Notes: generated by a model not told the origin, from the letters alone. A stretch of DNA of 40,216 nt from Burkholderiales bacterium (GCA_028872015.1 JAGWLO010000031.1:1-40216), one strand, 5' to 3'. Shown: positions 24,194 through 32,753, counted from the first letter of the stretch. Program-made: numbers and translations.

Positions 24194-26578
24194 TCAGTTG
24201 CGTACGGGCTTGCCCGTCTGCAGCATGCCCATGATCCGTTCCTGGCTCTTGGGGTGCTCGAGCAGGGCGCAGAAGCGCTCGCGCTCCAGCGTCATCAGGT
24301 AGGCCTCGTCGACGCGGCTGCCGGCATCCACGTCGCCGCCGCACACCACCTCGGCGATCAGGCTGGAGATGTGGAAGTCGTGCGCGCTGACGAAGCCGCC
24401 GTCGCGCAGGTTGACGAGCTGGTTCTTGATCGTCGCGATGCCGCTGCGGCCGGCGACCGCGAAGCTCGCCCGGGCCGGCGGCCGCCAGCCGCTGGCCGCC
24501 ATCGCCTTGGCCTGCGTGGTGGCGACGAACAGCAGCTCGTCCTTGTGCGGCACGATAACGTCGCCCTCGACCAGGTAGCCGAGCTGGCGCGACTCGATGG
24601 CGCTCGTGCCGACCTTGGCCATCGCGGCATTCGTGAATCCATGCGTCAGAAACTTCAGGATGTCGGCATTCGCGCTGCCCGCCGCCGCCATCTCGGCCGC
24701 GCGGCGCGCGACATAGGCCAGGCCGCCGCCGGCCGGAATCAGGCCGACGCCGACCTCGACCAGGCCCATGTAGCTTTCCATCGCCGCCACCCGGCGCGCG
24801 CTGTACACGGCCAGCTCGCAGCCGCCGCCCAGCGCGATGCCGCGCACGGCACTCACCACCGGCACCTGCGCGTAGCGCAGGCGCAGCATCAGGTCCTGCA
24901 GCTTCTTCACCTCGGGCGCGATGCCCCGGGCGCCGGACTTCATGAACACCGGCATCAGCGCCTCGAGGTTCGCACCGGCCGAGAACACCTCGTCGGGCGA
25001 CCAGATCACGAGGCCGTCGTAGGCTTGCTCGGCGCGGTCCAGCGCCTGCGTCAGGCCCTCGACCACCTGCGGGCTGATCAGGTGCAGCTTGGCGGTGATG
25101 CTGGCAATCAGCACCTCGCCGTCGGGCGTCCAGACACGCACCTCGTCGTTCTTGTAGACCTCGGTGCCGCTCTTCAGCGCCGGCACGCTGCCCGCACCCA
25201 GCACGTCTTCGGGGAAGGCCTGGCGGGCGTAGACCGGCAAGGCACTCCGGGGCCGGTAGGCTCGCTGCGCCGGGCTCCACGAGCCCGCGGGCGTGTGCAC
25301 GCCGGTGCGGCCGTCGAACACCCAGTCGGGCAGCGGCGCGCGGCTGAGCGCCTTGCCGGCCTCGATGTCGTCCTGGACCCAGCCCGCCACCTGCTGCCAG
25401 CCCGCTTCCTGCCAGAGCTCGAAGGGCCCCTGCTTCAGGCCGAAGCCCCAGCGCATGGCGAAGTCGACATCGCGCGCCGTCTCGGCGATGGCTTGCAGGT
25501 GCACCGCGGCGTAGTGGAAGCCGTCGCGCAGGATCGCCCACAGGAACTGCGCCTGCGGGTGGCTGCTCTCGCGCAGCAGCTTGAGCCGTTCGGGCGCGGG
25601 TTTCTTCAGCATCCGCTCGACGATGGGCTCGGCCTTGCCGCCCGCGGCCACGTAGTCCGCCTTGACCGGGTCCAGGCGCAGGATGTCCTTGCCGACCTTC
25701 TTGTAGAAGCCGGCGCCGGTCTTCTGGCCCAAGGCGCCCTGCTCGATCAGCGCCGCCAGCACCGGCGGCGTGGCGTAGCTCGGGTAGAACGGGTCGTCCT
25801 GCAGCTGGTCCTGCAGGGTCTTGATGACATGCGCCATCGTGTCCAGGCCCACCACGTCGGCGGTGCGGAAGGTGCCGCTGCTGGCCCGGCCCAGCTTCTT
25901 GCCGGTGAGGTCGTCGACGACGTCCACGCTCAGGCCGAAGGTCTCGGCCTCTTTCATCGTCGCCAGCATGCCGGCGATGCCGACGCGGTTGGCGATGAAG
26001 TTGGGCGTGTCCTTCGCCCGCACCACGTTCTTGCCGAGCGTGCTGGTGGCGAAGACCTCGAGCTGGTCCAGCACCTCGGGCCGGGTCGCCGGCGTGGCGA
26101 TCAGCTCGACCAGCGCCATGTAGCGCGGCGGGTTGAAGAAGTGGATGCCACAGAAGCGCGGCCGGATCGCCTCCGGCAGCACCTCGGCGAGCCGGGTGAT
26201 CGACAGGCCCGAGGTGTTGCTGGCGACGATCGCGTGCGGCGCGATCGCGCCCGCGATGCGCTGGTACAGATCGAGCTTCCAGTCCATGCGCTCGGCGATG
26301 GCCTCGATCACGAGGTCGCATTCGGCCAGCAGCGCCAGGTGCTCCTCGTAATTCGCCTGCCGGATCAGCGACGCCGCCTCGGGCACGCCCAGCGGCGCGG
26401 GCTTGAGCTTCTTCAGCCCGTCCACGGCCTTCGCGACGATGCCGTTCTTGGGCCCCTGCGGGGCCGGCAGGTCGAACAACACCACCGGCACCTGGCAGTT
26501 GACGAGGTGGGCGGCGATCTGCGCGCCCATCACGCCGGCGCCGAGCACGGCGACCTGGCGGATCGGGAATCGGTTCAT
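24194..26578 (-). CDS. 3-hydroxyacyl-CoA dehydrogenase/enoyl-CoA hydratase, FadN type
   Basis: A 794-residue bifunctional beta-oxidation enzyme. The NAD-binding motif VAVLGAGVMGAQIAAHL is at 9-25 and the dehydrogenase domain continues to about 440, with GIHFFNPPRYMALVELI and TPNFIANRVGI. The crotonase domain is C-terminal (about 480-740, SAGANLEALMPV and VRGIALGGGCELAVYSARR). This order is the reverse of FadB and is typical of FadN. The start is ATG at 26578, preceded by GGAGAG; an ATG at 26599 that overlaps the DUF2147 stop is the alternative. It is followed by the thiolase gene in the same operon. Confidence 0.93.
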   Translation of the reverse strand: MNRFPIRQVAVLGAGVMGAQIAAHLVNCQVPVVLFDLPAPQGPKNGIVAKAVDGLKKLKPAPLGVPEAASLIRQANYEEHLALLAECDLVIEAIAERMDWKLDLYQRIAGAIAPHAIVASNTSGLSITRLAEVLPEAIRPRFCGIHFFNPPRYMALVELIATPATRPEVLDQLEVFATSTLGKNVVRAKDTPNFIANRVGIAGMLATMKEAETFGLSVDVVDDLTGKKLGRASSGTFRTADVVGLDTMAHVIKTLQDQLQDDPFYPSYATPPVLAALIEQGALGQKTGAGFYKKVGKDILRLDPVKADYVAAGGKAEPIVERMLKKPAPERLKLLRESSHPQAQFLWAILRDGFHYAAVHLQAIAETARDVDFAMRWGFGLKQGPFELWQEAGWQQVAGWVQDDIEAGKALSRAPLPDWVFDGRTGVHTPAGSWSPAQRAYRPRSALPVYARQAFPEDVLGAGSVPALKSGTEVYKNDEVRVWTPDGEVLIASITAKLHLISPQVVEGLTQALDRAEQAYDGLVIWSPDEVFSAGANLEALMPVFMKSGARGIAPEVKKLQDLMLRLRYAQVPVVSAVRGIALGGGCELAVYSARRVAAMESYMGLVEVGVGLIPAGGGLAYVARRAAEMAAAGSANADILKFLTHGFTNAAMAKVGTSAIESRQLGYLVEGDVIVPHKDELLFVATTQAKAMAASGWRPPARASFAVAGRSGIATIKNQLVNLRDGGFVSAHDFHISSLIAEVVCGGDVDAGSRVDEAYLMTLERERFCALLEHPKSQERIMGMLQTGKPVRN

Positions 26579-26595
26579 GGTCTCTCCGGTCACGC

Positions 26596-27027
26596 TCATT
26601 CCACGCGCAGCCAGGTCTGGTTGCGGTAGAACGGGCCGATGTAGCCCCGCACCTGCAGCGCCTTGCCGCCGTCCTTGGGCGTCAGGCGCAGGCGGTAGGT
26701 CTTGCCGTTGTTGGGGTCGAGGATGGTGCCGCCGGTCCAGTAGGCCTCGTCGGCGTCCTTCTTGGCGCCTTCGATGATGGTCATCCCCAGCACCGGCTGG
26801 TCCTTGAGGGCGCCGGTGCACTTCTCGCAGCGCGGATCGGGCTTGTCGGGGTCGATCAGCCGCTCGATCCTGCCGCTGAGCGTGCCGCCGGCGTCGCTGA
26901 TGCGCACCAGCGACTTGGGCCGGCCGGTCTCGTCGTCGATCGTCTTCCACAGGCCCACGGGCGTGGCCTGGGCCCAGGCCGCCGCGGCGGCGGTGGCCAG
27001 CAGGGCCAGCGCGAAAAGCTGCTTCAT
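26596..27027 (-). CDS. DUF2147 family exported protein
   Basis: A 143-residue protein with a clear signal peptide (MKQLFALALLATAAAAAWAQ, cut after AWA/AQA near 18-20) and a DUF2147 domain: VGLWKTIDDETGRPKSLVRI, GRIERL, CEKCTGALKDQPVLGMTI (a CxxC pair), WTGGTILDPNNGKTYRLRL and RGYIGPFYRNQTWLRVE. It should be a small periplasmic beta-barrel-like protein of unknown function. It sits between the acyl-CoA dehydrogenase (26 nt) and the FadN-type gene (17 nt) on the same strand, so it belongs to the beta-oxidation transcript despite its different compartment. Confidence 0.9.
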   Translation of the reverse strand: MKQLFALALLATAAAAAWAQATPVGLWKTIDDETGRPKSLVRISDAGGTLSGRIERLIDPDKPDPRCEKCTGALKDQPVLGMTIIEGAKKDADEAYWTGGTILDPNNGKTYRLRLTPKDGGKALQVRGYIGPFYRNQTWLRVE

Positions 27028-27053
27028 GGTGGTCTCCGTAGCCGGTGCGGCGC

Positions 27054-28844
27054 TCAGAACATCGCCTCGTCCATCGCCAGCAGCGGTGCCACGCCGCTGC
27101 GCGCGCTGCGGATGAGGCCCGCCGTCTCGGGCAGCAGCTTGGCGACGTAGAAGCGGGCGGTATGCAGCTTGGCGGTGTAGAACGGGTCGCCGCAATCCTG
27201 CTTCGCCAGCGCGACCTTGGCCATGCGGGCGAAGAAGTAGGCGAACACCAGGTGACCGACGACGCGCAGGTAGTCGACCGCCGCGCCGCCCACCTCGTCG
27301 GCATTGCCGAAGGCCTTCATGCCGAGCTCGGTGGTGAGCTTGGTGACCTTCTCGCCGAGCTCGGCCAGAGGATTCACGAACTCCTGCATCGCTTCGTTGG
27401 TGCCTTCTTCCTCGACGAACTCGCTGATCAGCCGGCCGAACTTCTTGAGCCTGGCGCCGTTGTCGCCCAGCACCTTGCGGCCCAGCAGGTCCAGGCTCTG
27501 GATCGTGTTCGTGCCCTCGTAGATCATGTTGATGCGGGCGTCGCGCACGAACTGCTCCATGCCCCATTCGCGGACGTAGCCGTGGCCGCCGTAGACCTGC
27601 ATGCAATGGCTGGTGGCGAGCCAGGCGTTGTCGGTGAGGAAGGCCTTGCAGATCGGCGTGAGCAGCGCCACGAGGTCGGCGCACTCGCGGCGCTCGTCCT
27701 CGTCGTCGCTGGCGATCTCGCGGTCGATCAGCAGCGCCACGTACACCGCCAGCGCGCGGCCGCCCTCGGCGTAGGCGCGCGCGGTCAGCAGCATCTTGCG
27801 CACGTCGGGGTGGACGATGATGGTGTCGGCCGGCTGCTCGGGCTGCTTGGGGCCCGAGAGGCTGCGCATCTGGATGCGGTCCTTGGCGTAGGCCACGGCG
27901 TTCTGGTAGGCCACCTCGGTCAGGCCCAGGCCCTGGTTGCCCACGCCCAGGCGCGCCGCGTTCATCATCACGAACATCGCCGCCAGGCCCTTGTGCGGCT
28001 GGCCGACCAGGGTGCCGATGGCGCCGTCCAGGTTGAGCTGGCAGGTGGCATTGCCGTGGATGCCCATCTTGTGCTCGATGGCGCCGCAGTAGATCGGGTT
28101 GCGAGCGCCCAGGCTGCCGTCCGCGTTCACCCTGAACTTGGGCACCACGAACAGGCTGATGCCCTTGCTGCCCGTCGGTGCGTCGGGCAGGCGCGCGAGC
28201 ACGAGGTGGATGATGTTGTCGGCCAGGTCGTGCTCGCCGGCGCTGATGAAGATCTTCTGGCCGCTGAGCCGGTACGTGCCGTCGGGCTGGGGGTCGGCCT
28301 TGGTGCGCAGCAGGCCGAGATCGGTGCCGCAGTGCGGCTCGGTCAGGCACATGGTGCCGGTCCAGGCACCGCTCACCAGCTTGGGCAGGTAGGTGGCCTG
28401 CTGCTCGGCCGTGCCATGCGCCTTCAGGCACTCGTAGGCACCGTGCGAGAGGCCCGGGTACATCGCCCAGGCCTGGTTGGCCGAGTTCAGCATCTCGTAG
28501 AAGCACTGGTTCAGCACGATCGGCAGCCCCTGCCCGCCGTAGGCCGGGTCGCAGCTGAGCGCCGGCCAGCCGCCGGCCACGTACTGCGCATAGGCGGCCT
28601 TGAAGCCGTCGGGGGTTCGCACCGCGTGCGTGGCCCGGTCGAGCGTGCAGCCCTGCTCGTCACCCGACCGGTTGAGCGGAAACACCACCTCGGCGGCGAA
28701 CTGGCCGCCGGCTTCGAGCACGGCGTCGATGGTGTCGGCGTCGATGTCGGCATGCCGCGGCAGCCGCTTCAGGGCGCCGCCCACGTCGAGCAGCTCGTGC
28801 AGCACGAAGCGCATGTCGCGCAACGGCGGGGTGTACTGGGCCAT
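27054..28844 (-). CDS. Acyl-CoA dehydrogenase with C-terminal extension
   Basis: A 596-residue FAD-dependent acyl-CoA dehydrogenase of the long, FadE5-like bacterial type. Landmarks are MCLTEPHCGTDLGLLRTKA (FAD/substrate), LSGQKIFISAGEHDLADNII, QVYGGHGYVREWGMEQFVRD, and the catalytic Glu in YEGTNTIQSLDLLGRK. A C-terminal domain of about 120 residues follows, ending in DPFYTAKLHTARFYVAKLLP and GLIRSARSG. It performs the first step of beta-oxidation. ATG at 28844 is preceded by AGGAG; an upstream start at 28868 is less likely. It is the first structural gene after the TetR regulator (43 nt). Confidence 0.93.
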   Translation of the reverse strand: MAQYTPPLRDMRFVLHELLDVGGALKRLPRHADIDADTIDAVLEAGGQFAAEVVFPLNRSGDEQGCTLDRATHAVRTPDGFKAAYAQYVAGGWPALSCDPAYGGQGLPIVLNQCFYEMLNSANQAWAMYPGLSHGAYECLKAHGTAEQQATYLPKLVSGAWTGTMCLTEPHCGTDLGLLRTKADPQPDGTYRLSGQKIFISAGEHDLADNIIHLVLARLPDAPTGSKGISLFVVPKFRVNADGSLGARNPIYCGAIEHKMGIHGNATCQLNLDGAIGTLVGQPHKGLAAMFVMMNAARLGVGNQGLGLTEVAYQNAVAYAKDRIQMRSLSGPKQPEQPADTIIVHPDVRKMLLTARAYAEGGRALAVYVALLIDREIASDDEDERRECADLVALLTPICKAFLTDNAWLATSHCMQVYGGHGYVREWGMEQFVRDARINMIYEGTNTIQSLDLLGRKVLGDNGARLKKFGRLISEFVEEEGTNEAMQEFVNPLAELGEKVTKLTTELGMKAFGNADEVGGAAVDYLRVVGHLVFAYFFARMAKVALAKQDCGDPFYTAKLHTARFYVAKLLPETAGLIRSARSGVAPLLAMDEAMF

Positions 28845-28887
28845 GGTCGAACTCCTGAAGGAAAGCAAGCGGAAGGCGGGGGCGCGC

Positions 28888-29574
28888 TCAGCGCGCGCGG
28901 CGGCGCCCGGGGGGCAGCGCCGCCGGGCCGTAGTCGGCCAGCGCGCGCTCGAAGGCGATGCGGGCGCGCTCCGGGGCGCCCGGGGTGCGCAGGAAGCGCG
29001 CGTCGTGGTGCAGGGCCAGGATCAGGCCGTGCAGCTCGAACAGCATCTGCGTCGGGTCGGTGTCGGCGCGCAGGTGGCCTTCGTCCACGGCCATGCGGAT
29101 GGCGCGCGCCAGCGCCGCCTGCCAGGCCTGCACCATCTCGGCCAGCGCGTCGCGCACCGGACCCGGGCGGTCGTCGAACTCGACCGCCCCGCTGATGTAG
29201 ATGCAGCCCGAATCGACCTCGATCGAGACCCGGCGCACCCAGCGCTCGAACAGCGCGCGCAGCCGCGGCAGGCCGCGCGGCGCGCGGATCGCCGGCGCGA
29301 ACACCTCGTCCTCGAAGCGCGCGTGGTACTCGCGGATGACGGCTATCTGCAGCTCCTCGCGCGAGCCGAAGTGCGCGAACACGCCCGACTTGCTCATCTG
29401 CGTGACCTCGGCCAGGGCCCCGATCGACAGCCCTTCGAGCCCCATGTGCGAGGCCAGGCCGAGCGCGGCCTCCAGGATCGCCGCGCGCGTCTGCTGGCCC
29501 TTGGGCTGGCTGCGGATCGCGCCCTTGGCGGGCGCGCGTGCGGGGTCGGCGGCGGGCAGGTCCAGGGGTGGCAT
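28888..29574 (-). CDS. TetR-family repressor of the beta-oxidation operon
   Basis: A 228-residue TetR/AcrR regulator. The HTH lies at about 30-75 (RAAILEAALGLASHMGLEGL, SIGALAEVTQMSKSGVFAHF, GSREEL); the C-terminal ligand domain includes CIYISGAVEFDDRPGPVRDA. The start is ATG at 29574; an ATG at 29637 would place the operator palindrome inside the gene. The palindrome at 29589-29612 lies 15-38 nt upstream of this start, indicating autorepression and control of all downstream genes to 20560. An acyl-CoA ligand is inferred from the operon, as for PsrA/FadR-like TetR proteins. Confidence 0.9.
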   Translation of the reverse strand: MPPLDLPAADPARAPAKGAIRSQPKGQQTRAAILEAALGLASHMGLEGLSIGALAEVTQMSKSGVFAHFGSREELQIAVIREYHARFEDEVFAPAIRAPRGLPRLRALFERWVRRVSIEVDSGCIYISGAVEFDDRPGPVRDALAEMVQAWQAALARAIRMAVDEGHLRADTDPTQMLFELHGLILALHHDARFLRTPGAPERARIAFERALADYGPAALPPGRRRAR

Positions 29575-29588
29575 CGCGGCAGGGGCTG

Positions 29589-29612
29589 AAAATCGAACGA
29601 TCGTTCTATTTT
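29589..29612. promoter_or_regulatory. 24-bp palindromic TetR operator
   Basis: The arms AAAATCGAACGA and TCGTTCTATTTT are complementary at 11 of 12 positions, with the perfect core GAACGATCGTTC. It lies just upstream of the TetR gene start and overlaps the region where its promoter must be. Its AT-rich shoulders stand out strongly in this GC-rich window. Length and symmetry fit a TetR dimer or dimer-pair site. Confidence 0.8.
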
Positions 29613-29640
29613 GCCGGTTTCGACCACCTGCGCGCACCCC

Positions 29641-29662
29641 GCACCCTTAATTTTTAGGGTGC
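29641..29662. promoter_or_regulatory. Inverted repeat in the TetR/HNH divergent region
   Basis: Perfect 7-bp arms GCACCCT and AGGGTGC flank an AT-rich 8-nt loop (TAATTTTT). It lies between the TetR operator and the HNH gene. It could be a second operator or a weak hairpin; with no T-run after the stem, a terminator is unlikely. Confidence 0.4.
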
Positions 29663-29756
29663 CGGTCCTAGACGGGCCGTGCGTGGCCGGGGCGGGCCCG
29701 GGGGCGTGGCGCGGGGCGGCCGCAGGTCATCGCGACAATCGGCTACGCTACGCCAC

Positions 29757-30314
29757 ATGGACGTTCTGCAGCTCGACGTGTCGGGCCGCCCGCAAGCGTG
29801 GGTCTCGCCGCGCGAAGCCGCGGTCCTGTATGCCAGCGACGCGATCGCGTGGACGCTGGGCGATGCCTTCCACGTGCTGCGCGGCGGCGTGCAGCGGGTC
29901 ACGGGCCTGCAGTCGCGCATCGAGGTGCACCCCATCATCGCCGTGCGCGGCGCCGTGCCCAGCCGCGCGTGGCGCGTCGAGCCGGCGCTTTCCAACCCCA
30001 AGCTGTTCGCGCGCGACCGTGGCGTCTGTGCCTACTGCGGCCACCGCTTCCAGGTCGACGACCTCACGCGCGAGCACATCGTGCCGGTGTCGCGCGGCGG
30101 TGCCGATTCGTGGATGAACTGCATCACGGCCTGCCGCGGCTGCAACGGCCGCAAGGGCAACCGCCTGCCCGAAGAGGCGCGCATGAGCCTGCTCTACCTG
30201 CCCTATGTACCCAGCCTGCACGAGGACATGATCCTGCGCGGCCGACGCATCCTCAGCGATCAGATGGAATTCCTGCTGGCCTCGGTGCCGCGCAGCTCGC
30301 GTCTGCATGCCTGA
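29757..30314 (+). CDS. Standalone HNH endonuclease
   Basis: A 185-residue protein. The HNH/zinc motif is complete: C91 and C94 (CAYCG), E106-H107 (REHIVP), N121 (WMNCITAC), C126 and C129 with N130 (CRGCNGRKG). The first 80 residues (VLQLDVSGRPQAWVSPREAA, LRGGVQRVTGLQSRIEVHPI) form a conserved lead domain of the HNH proteins common in betaproteobacteria. It should nick or cut DNA with one metal ion; the biological role is not established. The ATG at 29757 begins the similarity; a GACAAT hexamer lies 17 nt upstream. No restriction-modification partner is adjacent. Confidence 0.9.
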   Translation: MDVLQLDVSGRPQAWVSPREAAVLYASDAIAWTLGDAFHVLRGGVQRVTGLQSRIEVHPIIAVRGAVPSRAWRVEPALSNPKLFARDRGVCAYCGHRFQVDDLTREHIVPVSRGGADSWMNCITACRGCNGRKGNRLPEEARMSLLYLPYVPSLHEDMILRGRRILSDQMEFLLASVPRSSRLHA

Positions 30315-30382
30315 GCTCGCAGGCCTGATGCGCTGATCGGCCGACCCAGGCCCCTTTCAATGACCCACCCGGAGACCGCGCC

Positions 30383-30895
30383 ATGAAGCGCCTGACCCAC
30401 ACCACCCTGGCCGCGGCCCTGGCCGCCACGCTGGCCCTGCTCTCGGCCTGCAGCACCACCAACCCCGACGTCGTGAACCCGAACGACGCGCAGCGCCTGT
30501 CCAGCGTCGTCGACGCCGTCGTGCTGAGCACGCGGCCGGTCACCGTGGACGGCTCGCAAAGCGGCATCGGCGCCGCCGCCGGCGGGGTGGTGGGCGGTGT
30601 CGCGGGCTCCAGCGTCGGCGGCAGCCGCGAGGCGGTGGCCGTGGGCGTGATCGGCGCCGTGGTGGGCGCGGTGGTCGGCAACGCCGTCGAGCGCGGCGCC
30701 ACCAGCGAGAAGGCGCAGGAGATCCTGCTGCAGCTGCGCAACGGCGAGCGGCGCTCGGTCGTGCAGGCGGTGGGCAGCGAGACCTTCGCCCCCGGCGACT
30801 CGGTGATCCTGGTCACCACCGGCAACCGCGTCCGCGTGACCAAGGCGCCGGTGATGATGGTGCCGGGCAAGCCGGCGCCGGCCGCCAAGGGCTGA
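30383..30895 (+). CDS. Glycine-zipper outer-membrane lipoprotein (SlyB/Pcp-like)
   Basis: A 170-residue lipoprotein. The signal ends in a lipobox LLSAC (acylated Cys at 23). Residues 60-110 form a two-helix glycine zipper, IGAAAGGVVGGVAGSSVGGS and VGVIGAVVGAVVGNAVERG, followed by a small beta domain (ILLQLRNGERRSVVQAVGSE, FAPGDSVILVTTGNRVRVTK) as in SlyB/Pcp proteins. It probably stabilises the outer membrane. The ATG at 30383 has GGAGA upstream. It is convergent with the acyl-CoA synthetase gene; a 7-bp inverted repeat (GGCTGAG at 30890-30896, CTCAGCC at 30924-30930) spans the two stop codons. Confidence 0.88.
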   Translation: MKRLTHTTLAAALAATLALLSACSTTNPDVVNPNDAQRLSSVVDAVVLSTRPVTVDGSQSGIGAAAGGVVGGVAGSSVGGSREAVAVGVIGAVVGAVVGNAVERGATSEKAQEILLQLRNGERRSVVQAVGSETFAPGDSVILVTTGNRVRVTKAPVMMVPGKPAPAAKG

Positions 30896-30924
30896 GATCG
30901 CCCGGGGCCGCGTGCGCAGGCGGC

Positions 30925-32631
30925 TCAGCCGTCCTGCTTCGGCTGCGCGAAGTCTTCCTCGAAGAACTCGAGCGCGCCGCGCTGGCCGGCGGCGCGGCGC
31001 TCGGCCTCGTCCCGGCGCAGCTGCACGCGCCGGATCTTGCCCGAGATGGTCTTGGGCAGCTCGGTGACGAACTCGATCCGCCGCACCCGCTTGTAGGGCG
31101 CCAGCTGCCGCCGCGCGAAGGCGAAGAGGGCTTCGGCCAGCGCACGGTCGGCGCGCGCGCCGGCGGCCAGGATCAGGAAGGCCTTGGGCACCGCCAGCCG
31201 CAGCGGGTCGGGGCTGGGCACCACGGCCACCTCGGCCACCGCTTCATGCTCGATGAGCGCGCTCTCGAGCTCGAACGGGCTGATGCGGTAGTCCGAGGCC
31301 TTGAACACGTCGTCGGCGCGGCCGACGAAGGTGATGTAGCCCTCGGCATCGCGCTGCGCCACGTCGCCGGTGTGGTACCAGCCGTCGCGCATGACCTCGG
31401 CCGTCTTCTCGGCGCTGTCCTGGTAGCCCGCCATCAGGCCCAGCGGGCGCTGGCGCAGGTCGATGCAGACCTCGCCTTCGTCGGCCTCCTTGCCGTCGGC
31501 GTCGATCAGGGCGATGCGGTAGCCCGGCAGCGGCCGGCCCATCGAGCCCGGCTTCAGCGGCTGGCCGGGCGTGTTGCCGATCTGCGCCGTGGTCTCGGTC
31601 TGGCCGTAGCCGTCGCGCAGGGTCAGGCCCCAGGCGCTGCGCACCCGCTCGATGATCTCGGGATTCAGCGGCTCGCCGGCGCCGATCAGCTCGCGCAGCT
31701 TCAGGCGCCCGCGGTAGGCGGCCAGGTCTTCCTGGATCAGCATGCGCCACACCGTGGGCGGCGCGCACAGGCTGGTCACGCCGTGCCGCTCCAGCGCCGC
31801 CAGCAGCTGCGGCGCCTGGAAGCGCGCGCTGTTGTGGATGAAGATGCAGGCGCCCGCGATCCAGGGGGCGAAGAAGCAGCTCCAGGCATGCTTGGCCCAG
31901 CCCGGCGACGAGATGTTCAGGTGCACGTCGCCCGGCCGCAGGCCCAGCCAGTACATCGTCGAGAGATGGCCCACCGGGTAGCTCTCGTGGGTGTGCAGCA
32001 CCAGCTTGGGCTTGGACGTGGTGCCCGAGGTGAAGTACAGCAGCAGCGGCTCGTCGGCCCGGGTCGGGCCGTCGGGCACGAAGGTGGCGGGCGCCTGCGC
32101 GCTGTCGGCGTAGGCCTGCCAGCCCGGCACCGGCGCACCCACCGCGATCCGCGTGTAGACGCCGGGCAGCGGGTCGAACTTGGCAGCCTGCGCGCTGGCC
32201 GTCACCACGTGGCGCACGGCACCGCGGTCGAGCCGGTCGCGCAGGTCATCGGTGGTCAGCAGCGCGGTGGCCGGTATCAGCACCGCGCCCAGCTTCATCG
32301 CCGCCAGCATCAGCTCCCACAGGGCGAGTTCGTTGCCCAGCATCAGCAGCACGCGGTCGCCGCGGCGCACGCCGAGCCCGCGCAGGTAGTTGGCCACCTG
32401 TGCCGAGCGCTGCGCCATCTGCGCGAAGGAGCGCCGCACTTCGCTGCCGTCCTCGCCCACGATCCACAGCGCCGGCGCGTCGTTGCCCTGGGCGATGCGG
32501 TCGAAGTGGTCCAGGGCCCAGTTGAACTCGGTCAGCACCGGCCAGCGGAACTCGGCCACCGCGGTGGCCGGGTCGTCGCGCAGGCGCAGCAGCAGATCGC
32601 GCGCGGCATGAAAAGTGGCAGTCGAATCCAT
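30925..32631 (-). CDS. AMP-forming acyl-CoA synthetase (medium-chain/benzoate-CoA ligase-like)
   Basis: A 568-residue ANL-superfamily ligase. Motifs in order are the P-loop YFTSGTTSKPKLVLHTHES (about 200-218), ISSPGWAKHAWSCFFAPW, YGQTETT (about 342-348), WYHTGDVAQRD, the hinge region FKASDYRISPFELE, and the C-terminal catalytic Lys in PKTISGKIRR. It activates a carboxylic acid to acyl-AMP and then to the CoA thioester. The GWAKHAW and SGTTSKPK segments recall ACSM-type and aryl-CoA ligases; the substrate cannot be named. The start at the ATG at 32631 matches family length. It stands alone, divergent from the histidine kinase gene and near the beta-oxidation block without being part of it. Confidence 0.92.
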   Translation of the reverse strand: MDSTATFHAARDLLLRLRDDPATAVAEFRWPVLTEFNWALDHFDRIAQGNDAPALWIVGEDGSEVRRSFAQMAQRSAQVANYLRGLGVRRGDRVLLMLGNELALWELMLAAMKLGAVLIPATALLTTDDLRDRLDRGAVRHVVTASAQAAKFDPLPGVYTRIAVGAPVPGWQAYADSAQAPATFVPDGPTRADEPLLLYFTSGTTSKPKLVLHTHESYPVGHLSTMYWLGLRPGDVHLNISSPGWAKHAWSCFFAPWIAGACIFIHNSARFQAPQLLAALERHGVTSLCAPPTVWRMLIQEDLAAYRGRLKLRELIGAGEPLNPEIIERVRSAWGLTLRDGYGQTETTAQIGNTPGQPLKPGSMGRPLPGYRIALIDADGKEADEGEVCIDLRQRPLGLMAGYQDSAEKTAEVMRDGWYHTGDVAQRDAEGYITFVGRADDVFKASDYRISPFELESALIEHEAVAEVAVVPSPDPLRLAVPKAFLILAAGARADRALAEALFAFARRQLAPYKRVRRIEFVTELPKTISGKIRRVQLRRDEAERRAAGQRGALEFFEEDFAQPKQDG

Positions 32632-32733
32632 GGGGGGCTGGTCTCCGGGGCGGTGCGGGCGTCTGGGCGCCCGGCCAGGCACGCAGCGTAGCCGAAACCG
32701 CCCGCGGCAGGGCGCCGCCCCACGGGCAGGCGT

Positions 32734-32753
32734 CTTGGCACACCGGTGCCAAG
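32734..32753. promoter_or_regulatory. 20-bp inverted repeat between synthetase and kinase genes
   Basis: Perfect 8-bp arms CTTGGCAC and GTGCCAAG with centre ACCG lie in the 171-bp divergent region, 50 nt upstream of the kinase start and 103 nt upstream of the synthetase start. It looks like a dimer-binding operator. A sigma-54 reading (TGGCAC then GC) fails because the GG-to-GC spacing is one base short. Confidence 0.5.

Noticed and set aside
30890..30930. Inverted repeat GGCTGAG/CTCAGCC between convergent genes as a terminator
   Set aside because: The loop is long and no T-run follows on either strand; the match arises largely from the two TGA stop contexts.
32737..32751. Sigma-54 promoter (TGGCAC...GC) before the kinase
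   Set aside because: The GG-to-GC spacing is one base short; the sequence is better explained as a perfect inverted repeat.
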